A DNA stretch of 7,746 nt from CAYZEE01 sp964477485 (GTDB lineage Bacteria > Patescibacteriota > Microgenomatia > Levybacterales > UBA12049), in contig CAYZEE010000043.1 in NCBI GenBank assembly GCA_964477485.1, positions 1 to 7,746 of the forward strand, read 5' to 3'. Positions 1 through 5,522 of the stretch are shown here, piece by piece (positions within the stretch are counted from its first letter, which is position 1; every line of letters begins with the position of its first letter). Below the pieces are notes generated by a model. The model searched no databases, was not told where the DNA came from, and worked only from the letters and a program-made list of their open reading frames with translations. A program made the translations under genes and the position numbers.

Positions 1-32
1 ATTCAAACTGTATCATAAATTCTTATGAAAGG

Positions 33-1025
33 CTAATTCGTCGACACGCCCATTAGAAGCGTTTTAAAAAGAGAATCTATTTCTTTTTGGCTGTCAAAAT
101 AAAATTTATAAGTTTTTCTTTTGTGGATATTTATATTGCCGGCAAGACTAAATCCCAAAGTTCTTGCTTTTTTATTCAATCTTCGAAGCTTGATGCAAAC
201 TTCCTCCCACAGTTCGTAAACATTTTGAATAATTTTCCTTTTGTCATACTCATTTTGGGGCAGGCAATAATTTCTGCCGATAGATTTAACTTCGGAAACA
301 TCAGTGTAGGGAATTACAAAACTATTATCAATTCCCAAAGAAACATTTTTTAAAAATCCAGCTTCTGCTTTACCAAATTCAGAAACTAAAGAAGTATAAG
401 AAATTTTCCTAAGATCCAGGAGATTATAAACTCCGATTTTATTAAGACGGCCTTTAACTTTTTCCCCAATGCCGCAGATATCCGTAAGCTCAGCTTTCTG
501 ATAAACCTCCCCGAAATTTTTTTTATTTATTTCAAAAACACCATCCGGTTTATTGATTCCCGAAGCCAGCTTTGCCAAAAGTTTATTATGGGAAACTCCA
601 AAAGAAGCGGTTATGTATTCTCCAATCTCGTTTTTTATACGTCTTTTTATTTTTTGCACAGTCCCGTAAGCCCCGTTAAACAAATGTGTTGTTTTGGTAA
701 TATCCATAAAAACCTCATCAATCGAGAAGAGTTCAACATATGGCGAATAATCTTTGCAGATGTTAATAAATTTTTTTGAAACCTCAAAATATTTTACAAA
801 ATCAGCCGGGACCAAAATAAGCTCGGGACAAATTTTAAAAGCATCATAGCTTCTGCTTCCTGTTTTTATCCCAAGTCTTTTGGCCTCTTTGGAAGATGCG
901 ATAATACAAGTCCTGCCGTTTTGAGCAGTAACTCCGATAGGCCTCCCGCGAAATTTTGGATTATATTCTTGCTCAACGCTTGCAAAGAAAGAATCAAAAT
1001 CAATGTGAAGAATAATTTTATCCAC
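33..1025 (-). CDS. dinB: DNA polymerase IV (Y-family translesion polymerase, DinB-like)
   Basis: Template-dependent, error-prone polymerase that copies past damaged bases in the cytoplasm. The 330-residue product opens with the Y-family palm motif IDFDSFFASVEQ (metal ligand D9; F14 sits at the steric-gate position), and has the second catalytic motif SIDEVFMDIT (D103, E104). The thumb contains the helix-hairpin-helix-like stretch ELTDICGIGEKVKGRLNKIGV (about 177-197), and a little-finger domain runs from about 245. The start is GTG at 1023-1025, preceded by TTGATT-17 bp-TACTTT, with the -10 ending 7 bases before GTG, so the mRNA is probably leaderless. The protein is about 20 residues shorter than usual: it stops at TAG after GVSTN and shows no clear QxxLxF-type sliding-clamp motif. 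It lies 65 bp downstream of the deacetylase gene on the same strand but has its own promoter. Family assignment is firm; full activity is not certain because of the short C terminus. Confidence 0.95.
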   Translation of the reverse strand: MDKIILHIDFDSFFASVEQEYNPKFRGRPIGVTAQNGRTCIIASSKEAKRLGIKTGSRSYDAFKICPELILVPADFVKYFEVSKKFINICKDYSPYVELFSIDEVFMDITKTTHLFNGAYGTVQKIKRRIKNEIGEYITASFGVSHNKLLAKLASGINKPDGVFEINKKNFGEVYQKAELTDICGIGEKVKGRLNKIGVYNLLDLRKISYTSLVSEFGKAEAGFLKNVSLGIDNSFVIPYTDVSEVKSIGRNYCLPQNEYDKRKIIQNVYELWEEVCIKLRRLNKKARTLGFSLAGNINIHKRKTYKFYFDSQKEIDSLFKTLLMGVSTN

Positions 1026-1032
1026 TAGAAAT

Positions 1033-1061
1033 AAAGTAGAACATTACCCGAAAAAAATCAA
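1033..1061 (-). promoter_or_regulatory. Promoter of the pol IV gene (leaderless)
   Basis: On the minus strand, a -35 TTGATT (1056-1061) and a -10 TACTTT (1033-1038) are separated by exactly 17 bp. The -10 ends 7 bases before the GTG start codon, so transcription should begin at or next to the start codon. No Shine-Dalgarno sequence is present. The same TTGATT -35 is seen at the tRNA-Arg promoter. Confidence 0.55.
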
Positions 1062-1090
1062 TATGACAAAAGGGGATTTACTATGTCGTC

Positions 1091-1990
1091 TTACAAACCG
1101 TATGCCGAAAGAGAAGCGTTACCGACATGAGTACGATGAAGCGTCATTATAGAAGAATCGCACTGATAAGATCCGGGAATCGTTGAGAAAGCCCCGATAA
1201 AACCATCTGCCTGAAGCGTTCCAATGGCATTTGGACTAAACGAGCCATACGGATAGGTAAAAATGTTAATCGGCTGTCCTAGATTTTGCTCAAGCTGCTG
1301 TTTTGCAGTCTCTATCTCGTATTGAATTTTATTTTGAGAACCACTGCCGATTGCATAGTGCGACCACGTATGGTCTGTGAAATAGACAAGTCCTGTATTT
1401 TTCAATTGCCTAAGCTCGTCCCAGGTTACGAAATCAGAATTATCAACGAGTCCTGTTGCGATCATAAGATTAATCGTAACATGGTATTTTTCAATTACCG
1501 GAAGGACATATGTATAATCATCCACGTACCCGTCATCGATTGTTACAACGATACTTTTCGGGGGAAGATTCGAGTGGTTTCGTAAAGCGCTTGTAAGATC
1601 CGGGGCTGTAATTGTATGATAACCGTGAGAAACCAAATATCCCATTTGCTGATCAAAAAAACCATTATCAACTGTCTCTGAAGTCTGGCCAAGTTGCCTT
1701 GCCAAAGATTCCGGCTGAATATGATGATATAAAAGAACGGGCACTCTAAGACAGTAGCCAAAAAAATTCTGAGTTTTTGCCGCCTCAGCATTTGGAACAA
1801 CCGTATATCTATTTTTGGGAGTTGGAGAAAGAGAAGGAGCATGTGAAAACGCTGAATGAGCTATAGAGGTACGGATGATAGACGGATGATAGACATGCAA
1901 AGATTCTCTCTTTACAAAAAATGCCGCAACCAGCAATAAGACCACGAACGCAAATGCAAGTTTGCGCAATCTTACATTGACTTTTTTCAT
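1091..1990 (-). CDS. Membrane-anchored polysaccharide deacetylase (NodB/CE4-like)
   Basis: Probable metal-dependent deacetylase acting outside the membrane on N-acetylated cell-wall or surface polysaccharide. The 299-residue protein has a basic N terminus (MKKVNVRLRK) and one hydrophobic anchor (about 11-26), then a Ser/Pro-rich stretch to about 80. The NodB fold starts near VPVLLYHHIQP (83-93). Motif 1 is TIDDGY (150-155; D152 and D153 as catalytic base and metal ligand). Motif 2 is HTWSH (H207, H211; the HxxxH metal site). Motif 3 is TYPYG (245-249), and a late His is in LHRTH. An ATG 12 codons upstream (2026) is in frame, but the -10 TATGAT lies inside that extension, so ATG 1990 with its hydrophobic signal anchor is the better start. 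The gene is divergent from the response-regulator gene. The family is clear; the substrate cannot be read from sequence. Confidence 0.9.
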   Translation of the reverse strand: MKKVNVRLRKLAFAFVVLLLVAAFFVKRESLHVYHPSIIRTSIAHSAFSHAPSLSPTPKNRYTVVPNAEAAKTQNFFGYCLRVPVLLYHHIQPESLARQLGQTSETVDNGFFDQQMGYLVSHGYHTITAPDLTSALRNHSNLPPKSIVVTIDDGYVDDYTYVLPVIEKYHVTINLMIATGLVDNSDFVTWDELRQLKNTGLVYFTDHTWSHYAIGSGSQNKIQYEIETAKQQLEQNLGQPINIFTYPYGSFSPNAIGTLQADGFIGAFSTIPGSYQCDSSIMTLHRTHVGNASLSAYGL

Positions 1991-2002
1991 GAATAGATAG
2001 TA

Positions 2003-2031
2003 ATCATAGCAAAATACGCAAGACAAGTAAA
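2003..2031 (-). promoter_or_regulatory. Promoter of the deacetylase gene
   Basis: An extended -10, TGCTATGAT (hexamer 2003-2008), lies 17 bp from a weak -35 TTTACT (2026-2031). The hexamer ends 12 bases before ATG 1990, leaving a leader of only about 5 bases. It lies back to back with the divergent response-regulator promoter (-35 at 2036-2041), so the two RNA polymerase sites must overlap. Confidence 0.5.
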
Positions 2032-2035
2032 ATTT

Positions 2036-2064
2036 TTGAATTTAGATACTAGCTTTGTTATAAT
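2036..2064 (+). promoter_or_regulatory. Promoter of the response-regulator gene (leaderless)
   Basis: A -35 TTGAAT (2036-2041), a 17-bp spacer and a consensus extended -10 TGTTATAAT (hexamer 2059-2064). The hexamer ends 8 bases before ATG 2073, so the transcript should start within a base or two of the start codon. The string TTTGTTATAAT is repeated exactly at the promoter of the membrane-protein gene (5505-5515). Confidence 0.7.
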
Positions 2065-2072
2065 AACAACTT

Positions 2073-3248
2073 ATGGCAGTATCTGAACTAGACCGTCCAG
2101 AAGGTATTAAGTATTTTACTGCGCCAGAACCGCAAAAAGGAAAAAAGCCACCTCTAATTTTAGTTGCAGAAAGTTCATTTAGCGTCAGGAGAAACCTTGT
2201 AGTCGGACTTTCGCAACAAGATTTTAGTGTACTATATTCCACAAATTCCGAAGATACGCAAACTCTTATTACCGGCTCTCATCCCGATTTAGTCGTTGTT
2301 AACCCAATTAGCCTGGAATGGTTAACTCCAGATGGCTCAAGACCACCTTATGTCGTAATTGCTCCGGCAAATTCAGGCAATATAGACGCAATGGGAATTA
2401 AAGTTTTAAACGAAGGCGCAGACTTTTTTCTGCCGGAGCCGGTTGCCCCGGATTTTTTAGCTGCGCATATTAGAGCATCCTTAAGAACCAGAAAACCACT
2501 GCTTGACTCGAAAGAGTACAAAATTGACGATCTAACAATTTCCCCAGGGCTTATTCAAAAAAATGGAAGAAAGATAATGCTAACAGGAACAGAATCCGCT
2601 CTATTATTAGCTCTGGTTAGAAACAGAGGTACAGCTTTAAAACATAATGATAGTCTAGTAAGTATTTCAGGTTATAGAAACACTAGAACCAGCGATGGTC
2701 TTGCATACCTACACGTTTATGTCTCGCGCGTCAGAAGAAAACTTAAAGAAATAGGAGCAGGGAACTTGATAAAATCTATTAAAAAGGTAGGGTATATGGT
2801 GGAAGCTCCTGTAGGTTCTTTGCAAAAGCAAGAAGAAGAGACTGCGCAAATTCCTAAACCTTCTGGCGAGATAGAAGAAGTACGAATCGAAGAAGAACAA
2901 GGTAGTACGGAAGTCTTTGTACCCTTTGTTGAAGGAAAAAATGGAGTAAGAGTCGATTTTGAAAAAGATACAGTAACTAAAAATGGAAAGCTTGTAAGAC
3001 TCACGCGAACTGAATGGCGTTTACTAGCTTTTCTGGGTAGAAATCACGGGAGAGTTATATCTCATAACGAAATCTTGTCTGATGTATGGGGACCACCGTA
3101 CGCCGAGGATCCAGATCTTGCCAGAACTGTGATTCACAGACTGAGAGATAAAGTTGAAAACAATCCTGAAAATCCTCAAGTAATTAAAACTATTAAAGGT
3201 CTCGGTTATATTTTTCCTGACCAAGACCAAACTTTCAAAATCTGTTAG
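2073..3248 (+). CDS. Atypical response regulator: degenerate receiver plus two OmpR/PhoB winged-helix domains
   Basis: DNA-binding transcription regulator of 391 residues. A receiver-like domain (about 28-138) has lost the phosphorylation chemistry: the acidic pair is AES (32-34), the phospho-acceptor Asp is Asn (VVVNP, N77), the conserved Thr/Ser is Ala (IAPAN, A97), and the conserved Lys is Glu (LPEPV, E122). A first trans_reg_C winged helix follows (about 148-244, with HVYVSRVRRKLK and the KSIKKVGYMV wing), then an acidic linker (about 250-285), then a second winged helix (about 286-383, with TEWRLLAFL, VIHRLRDKVE and TIKGLGYIF). Ordinary family members have one such domain and about 220-240 residues. 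No histidine kinase is adjacent, which fits phosphorylation-independent control. The two domains could bind both halves of a tandem operator in one chain. The start is fixed by the leaderless promoter. Domain calls are firm; the target genes are unknown. Confidence 0.88.
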   Translation: MAVSELDRPEGIKYFTAPEPQKGKKPPLILVAESSFSVRRNLVVGLSQQDFSVLYSTNSEDTQTLITGSHPDLVVVNPISLEWLTPDGSRPPYVVIAPANSGNIDAMGIKVLNEGADFFLPEPVAPDFLAAHIRASLRTRKPLLDSKEYKIDDLTISPGLIQKNGRKIMLTGTESALLLALVRNRGTALKHNDSLVSISGYRNTRTSDGLAYLHVYVSRVRRKLKEIGAGNLIKSIKKVGYMVEAPVGSLQKQEEETAQIPKPSGEIEEVRIEEEQGSTEVFVPFVEGKNGVRVDFEKDTVTKNGKLVRLTRTEWRLLAFLGRNHGRVISHNEILSDVWGPPYAEDPDLARTVIHRLRDKVENNPENPQVIKTIKGLGYIFPDQDQTFKIC

Positions 3249-3275
3249 CGGGATAATTTTCTTTAATAGGTCATT

Positions 3276-3284
3276 TGATATAAT
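3276..3284 (+). promoter_or_regulatory. Extended -10 of the DUF5674-like gene (leaderless)
   Basis: TGATATAAT (hexamer 3279-3284) ends 7 bases before ATG 3292. No convincing -35 is present 17 bp upstream, as is usual for extended -10 promoters. The nine bases are identical to the SGNH hydrolase promoter on the opposite strand. There is no Shine-Dalgarno sequence. Confidence 0.6.
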
Positions 3285-3291
3285 AAATACC

Positions 3292-3630
3292 ATGAAACTT
3301 GTTGATAATAGTATTTCTAAAAAAAAACTTAAAGAAATGTCTCAAGGCTTTGCTGGTGGCTTAGTAAAAGCAGTTGTAGACGTACATAAGGAAATTATGA
3401 TAGTTGACGCTCCTATGCATGCTGATGAAGAAAAAGAATTGCTAGAGTTAGGATCAAATCAAGACGATTTATGGGGTATTAATTTGTATCCAGATTTTAC
3501 AAATGAAGATTTTATTGAATTTGATTCTATGATTAATGTTCGTCCTCGTCTTAACAACTTTTCCAGAGGAATAGACGATAAAAATTTACAAGAGAAAATA
3601 AAAAAAGTTGTTTCCAAACTTGTAACATGA
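3292..3630 (+). CDS. Small conserved protein, DUF5674-like
   Basis: A 112-residue soluble protein with no signal peptide or membrane segment. The sequence resembles what I recall of the DUF5674 family, common in Patescibacteria: an N-terminal basic helix, then GLVKAVVDVHKEIMIVDAPMHADEE (22-46), the block DLWGINLYP (59-67), and EFDSMINVRPRLNNFSRGI (76-94), ending in a basic helix. The conserved Asp, Glu, His and Asn residues could form a binding site, but no enzymatic role is known to me. It leads a two-gene unit, since its stop overlaps the next start as ATGA. The start is supported by the extended -10 just upstream. The family name is from memory and not from a database search. Confidence 0.75.
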   Translation: MKLVDNSISKKKLKEMSQGFAGGLVKAVVDVHKEIMIVDAPMHADEEKELLELGSNQDDLWGINLYPDFTNEDFIEFDSMINVRPRLNNFSRGIDDKNLQEKIKKVVSKLVT

Positions 3631-3959
3631 GTAATGTATTTCACACTGGCATCGAAGAACAGTGGAGTAAATTTTCACTTGTTGAGCAAATGGCAAACAT
3701 TGGAGCAGAAGTTGGAAGAATAATAAAGTCGCGACAAAAAGGAAACCGCGGGATGACTAAAAATGCGCTCTATCGAGCTTTGGAACTAATTGATTTTACG
3801 GTTAACGACAAAAAAAATAAAAATTCTTTAAAAGAAATTTTGCGAGTTCGGGAAGCATTGGTTGACTTCTTTCTCGGAGAAAATATATATAAATCCTCAG
3901 ATGATCTTTGGGAAAAATACTTTTACTTTTTCAACAATGCGGCACGAAAAGACAGATAA
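3627..3959 (+). CDS. Small helical protein of unknown function
   Basis: A 110-residue protein predicted largely helical, with mixed charge and many aromatic residues and no membrane segment. Notable blocks are EEQWSKFSLVEQMANIGAEV (9-28), RALELIDFTVND (46-57), LKEILRVREALVDFF (67-81) and DDLWEKYFYFFNNAARKDR (92-110). Its start overlaps the preceding stop (ATGA, 3627-3630), which implies translational coupling and co-expression with the DUF5674-like gene. The pattern of amphipathic helices resembles small four-helix-bundle proteins (for instance 23S rRNA intervening-sequence-type proteins), but I do not recognise the family and assign no function. The coupling suggests the two products act together. 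Confidence 0.75.
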   Translation: MSNVFHTGIEEQWSKFSLVEQMANIGAEVGRIIKSRQKGNRGMTKNALYRALELIDFTVNDKKNKNSLKEILRVREALVDFFLGENIYKSSDDLWEKYFYFFNNAARKDR

Positions 3960-3994
3960 TTTTATAAAATACAGCTGGTGCAATTACATAAGTT

Positions 3995-4305
3995 ATGAAT
4001 AATATTTTTATTTTCTTACGACATGGGGCAACAAAAACAGATAGTAATGTACCAATAAGTCGGTGGAGGCTTTCAGAAAGTGGCGAAGAACAAGCTAGAA
4101 AGTTAGCCCAACAAAATATTTTTGATGATGTAGATATTATTTTTTCTTCATCAGAAGCGATAGGCTAGGGAAAAAAATAATTCAAATTGAAGAGGTCACA
4201 GAGCTTAACCTAGATAATGGCGGTTTTATGGCGCCGGAAGAATATGAGCAAGCCAGAAGATACTGCGTTTACGAGCAATCTAGTGCAAATAACTATGGCA
4301 ATTAG
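3995..4305 (+). pseudogene. Broken histidine phosphatase (phosphoglycerate-mutase-like) gene
   Basis: From ATG 3995 the reading frame gives a clear histidine-phosphatase N terminus with the catalytic motif FLRHGAT (R9, H10) and LSESGEEQARKLA, ending in DVDIIFSSSEAIG and a TAG at 4166. The homologous sequence then continues in another frame from about 4168: GKKIIQIEEVTELN, GGFMAPEEYEQARRYC and QSSANN, stopping at 4303-4305. The family's second conserved block (SSxxxRAxxTA, which supplies the second catalytic Arg) is missing at the junction. This indicates a small out-of-frame deletion near 4155-4168. The C-terminal half with the second catalytic His is also absent. It follows the two-gene unit by 35 bp. 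Almost certainly inactive. Confidence 0.8.
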
Positions 4306-4345
4306 GGAATTATAAGAGATAAAAAAGTTATAAAAGATATTGCTA

Positions 4346-4369
4346 ATTAGGCTGATATATCAGCCTAAT
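4346..4369. terminator. 24-bp perfect palindrome, probable hairpin at transcript ends
   Basis: The arms ATTAGGCTGA and TCAGCCTAAT surround TATA and form a 10-bp stem with a tetraloop on either strand. It sits just after the broken phosphatase gene (+) and at the end of the proposed minus-strand small transcript. No proper U-run follows on either strand, so it may be a weak bidirectional terminator, a 3'-end stabilising hairpin or a protein-binding site. Confidence 0.5.
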
Positions 4370-4396
4370 CCTATCCTGGGATCACTGGGTGCAGGA

Positions 4397-4408
4397 TTTT
4401 CGAACCTC
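4397..4408 (+). repeat. 12-bp direct repeat, left copy
   Basis: TTTTCGAACCTC occurs here and again at 5245-5256. The two copies bracket the SGNH hydrolase gene at 848 bp spacing. The reverse complement GAGGTTCGAAAA resembles a tRNA T-arm, and a related inverted AGGTTCGAA lies at 5183-5191. Confidence 0.5.
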
Positions 4409-4473
4409 TATGCAAGAAACGAAATTCCAGTTTGCAATTCCAAATTTCGGATAAATAACCCAATTTCAAACTT

Positions 4474-4482
4474 ATTATAGCA
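4474..4482 (-). promoter_or_regulatory. Extended -10 upstream of the candidate small RNA
   Basis: TGCTATAAT on the minus strand is a perfect extended -10 within the gap between the SGNH hydrolase gene and the broken phosphatase gene. No annotated gene begins 6-12 bases downstream. The -35 region is poor. Confidence 0.45.
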
Positions 4483-4529
4483 CGCTCCCAGCGCAAGAGT
4501 TGTTATTTTAGAAAACAGCGTTTGCAGCT

Positions 4530-5165
4530 TTATAATAAACCTTTCTCTATTAAGTATTTTTTCACTTCCCCATATATAACCTGATGCCCCTCTGTGTTTG
4601 GATGAAGACCATCAGTCAATAAAGTCTTGAAGTCTCTGTCCTTGAATTTGCTTATGAGTTCAATAAAGGATAAGTTTTGTTCTTTACAAACGCTTTTTAG
4701 TATTTCTTCATACTTTTGCACATACTCTAATCTATACGAACCTTCTGGTTTCCAAGGGATTGGGTCAACTTTACTATCATCTACTGGAGTCAATCCAATG
4801 AACATTAGATCTGCTCCATGTTGTTTCGATTTTTCAATCAGTTTAATAAGGTTTCGTTTATATTTATCTGGAGAAACTCGATGTTCTTTTTCGGCTAAAA
4901 TATATTGCGAGTCATTGATACCAATCTCGATAAGAATCAATGTTTTTTCATCCTCTCCTAATCGTGCTTTTACCTCTGTATCAAATCTTTCGAGTAAATC
5001 ATCAGTATTATCTCCTGAAACACCCAAACAGTAAATTGAAGTATAGCTATCATAACTGAGAGTAGCGGCTTTCTTATCCGCGAAGTTTTTTATCCTTTGC
5101 GCCCAACCGCCTTCTTTGTCCCAAGCGCCCCAAGTGATACTAGAACCAAATATAAGTATGTGCAT
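4530..5165 (-). CDS. SGNH/GDSL-family hydrolase (esterase/lipase type)
   Basis: Serine hydrolase of the SGNH fold, probably hydrolysing an ester or acyl bond. The 211-residue protein has block I FGSSITWG (nucleophile S9), a likely block II Gly in CLGVSGDNT (46-54), block III GINDS (82-86; G82, N84) and block V DGLHPN (185-190; D185 and H188 of the triad). Length fits single-domain members of the family such as TesA-like or capsule/arylesterase types. There is no signal peptide or membrane helix, so it appears cytoplasmic. ATG 5165 is preceded by the extended -10 TGATATAAT ending 6 bases away, so it is probably leaderless. It is downstream of two tRNA genes on the same strand and is bracketed by a 12-bp direct repeat, hinting at insertion next to tRNAs. 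The substrate is unknown. Confidence 0.9.
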   Translation of the reverse strand: MHILIFGSSITWGAWDKEGGWAQRIKNFADKKAATLSYDSYTSIYCLGVSGDNTDDLLERFDTEVKARLGEDEKTLILIEIGINDSQYILAEKEHRVSPDKYKRNLIKLIEKSKQHGADLMFIGLTPVDDSKVDPIPWKPEGSYRLEYVQKYEEILKSVCKEQNLSFIELISKFKDRDFKTLLTDGLHPNTEGHQVIYGEVKKYLIEKGLL

Positions 5166-5171
5166 GATGTG

Positions 5172-5180
5172 ATTATATCA
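5172..5180 (-). promoter_or_regulatory. Extended -10 of the SGNH hydrolase gene (leaderless)
   Basis: TGATATAAT on the minus strand (hexamer 5172-5177) ends 6 bases before ATG 5165. The -35 region (5195-5200, CTGAAC) is weak. The TTCGAA motif at 5185-5190 lies in the spacer. Confidence 0.6.
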
Positions 5181-5235
5181 GAAGGTTCGAATCCGTTCAG
5201 TGGTTTTGCTACCTTAAGGCTAACTCCAAACATTC

Positions 5236-5305
5236 TTCGAGGCTTTTTCGAACCTCACAATCAGACTGATACACCAGTCCAAACAGCTCACTTCGACCCC
5301 TCGAA
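5236..5305 (-). other. tRNA-sized fold, possible tRNA relic
   Basis: Between tRNA-His and the hydrolase gene a 70-base segment has perfectly paired 7-base ends (TTCGAGG/CCTCGAA), a central 8-bp stem with two G-T pairs around a 6-base loop (5261-5282), and GGTTCGAAA in the T-loop position. No D-arm or proper 5-bp T-stem can be drawn, so it is not a working tRNA. It may be a decayed third member of the tRNA cluster or an RNA-processing structure. Confidence 0.25.
5245..5256 (+). repeat. 12-bp direct repeat, right copy
   Basis: Exact copy of the 4397-4408 sequence TTTTCGAACCTC, lying between the SGNH hydrolase gene and the tRNA-His gene. The upstream flanks are similar too (AGGA before the left copy, AGGCT before the right). 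Confidence 0.5.
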
Positions 5306-5312
5306 TCCGGTC

Positions 5313-5390
5313 TGGGGTGACCGACCGGACTTGAACCGGCAACCACCAGGTCCACAACCTGGTGCTCTAACCAATTGAGCTACGGTCACC
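5313..5390 (-). tRNA. tRNA-His (anticodon GTG)
   Basis: The cloverleaf is complete: acceptor GTGACCG/CGGTCAC, D-stem GCTC/GAGC, anticodon stem CCAGG/CCTGG with loop TTGTGGA (anticodon GTG), variable TGGTT, and T-stem GCCGG/CCGGT (four pairs plus one mismatch) with loop TTCAAGT. The discriminator is C and the 3' CCA is encoded (5313-5315). The extra 5' G (G-1, position 5390) that identifies tRNA-His is encoded opposite the discriminator C. It lies 17 bp downstream of tRNA-Arg and is probably cotranscribed with it. Confidence 0.97.
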
Positions 5391-5407
5391 ATTTACTCTC
5401 TGCGATG

Positions 5408-5480
5408 CACGGGCGAGAGGAATTGAACCTCCAACCTACTCCTTAGAAGGGAGTTGCTCTGTCCATTGAGCTACGCCCGC
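5408..5480 (-). tRNA. tRNA-Arg (anticodon TCT)
   Basis: A 73-base cloverleaf: acceptor GCGGGCG/CGCCCGT with a G-T first pair, D-stem GCTC/GAGC, anticodon stem ACTCC/GGAGT with loop CTTCTAA (anticodon TCT, reading AGA/AGG), and T-stem GGAGG/CCTCT (four pairs plus one mismatch) with loop TTCAATT. The discriminator is G. The next bases are CAT, so CCA is not encoded and must be added by the CCA-adding enzyme, unlike the tRNA-His downstream. Confidence 0.96.
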
Positions 5481-5489
5481 AACAATCTA

Positions 5490-5518
5490 ATTTTACCACC
5501 ACGTTTTGTTATAATCAA
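5490..5518 (-). promoter_or_regulatory. Promoter of the tRNA-Arg/tRNA-His unit
   Basis: On the minus strand, -35 TTGATT (5513-5518), a 17-bp spacer and an extended -10 TGGTAAAAT (hexamer 5490-5495). The -10 ends 9 bases before the mature tRNA-Arg 5' end at 5480. The -35 shares three bases with the -10 of the divergent membrane-protein gene. Confidence 0.6.
5507..5515 (+). promoter_or_regulatory. Extended -10 of the LysE/TerC-like membrane protein gene (leaderless)
   Basis: TGTTATAAT (hexamer 5510-5515) ends 7 bases before GTG 5523 and so defines that start codon. The wider string TTTGTTATAAT is identical to the response-regulator promoter. The site overlaps the -35 of the divergent tRNA promoter. 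Confidence 0.65.
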
Positions 5519-5522
5519 TTCT

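Larger units (their letters stand above)
4346..4467 (-). ncRNA. Candidate small structured RNA
   Basis: The 4306-4529 gap has no credible protein gene. On the minus strand a strong extended -10 (TGCTATAAT, hexamer 4474-4479) predicts a start near 4467. The transcript would contain a 7-bp pair CGAAATT/AATTTCG around a 16-base loop (4420-4449), a TTGGGT/ACCCAG outer pairing enclosing about 78 bases, a tRNA T-loop-like GGTTCGAAA, and the 24-bp palindrome as its 3' end. The size and TTCGAAA recall a tRNA, but D and anticodon arms cannot be drawn. A 32-codon reading frame from TTG 4470 also exists, and a degraded tRNA is possible. Confidence 0.35.

Noticed and set aside
1991..2026. Longer start of the deacetylase at ATG 2026
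   Set aside because: The 12 extra codons contain the -10 TATGAT, and a basic-plus-hydrophobic signal anchor begins properly at ATG 1990.
2042..2242. Minus-strand frame opposite the response regulator, and similar ones at 2709-3004 and 3024-3293
   Set aside because: Shadows of a well-supported gene; no family motifs and no start signals.
4371..4470. Complete tRNA gene on the minus strand
   Set aside because: GGTTCGAAA and the size are suggestive, but no D-arm, anticodon arm or 5-bp T-stem can be formed; kept as a candidate structured RNA only.
5097..5378. 93-codon plus-strand frame across the tRNA-His region
   Set aside because: It runs antisense through the hydrolase start and a tRNA gene; DRPDLNRQPPGPQPGALTN is the familiar false translation of a tRNA complement.
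5454..5522. N-terminal extension of the membrane protein from ATG 5454
   Set aside because: It would translate part of the tRNA-Arg gene and both promoters; the extended -10 ending 7 bases before GTG 5523 sets the real start.
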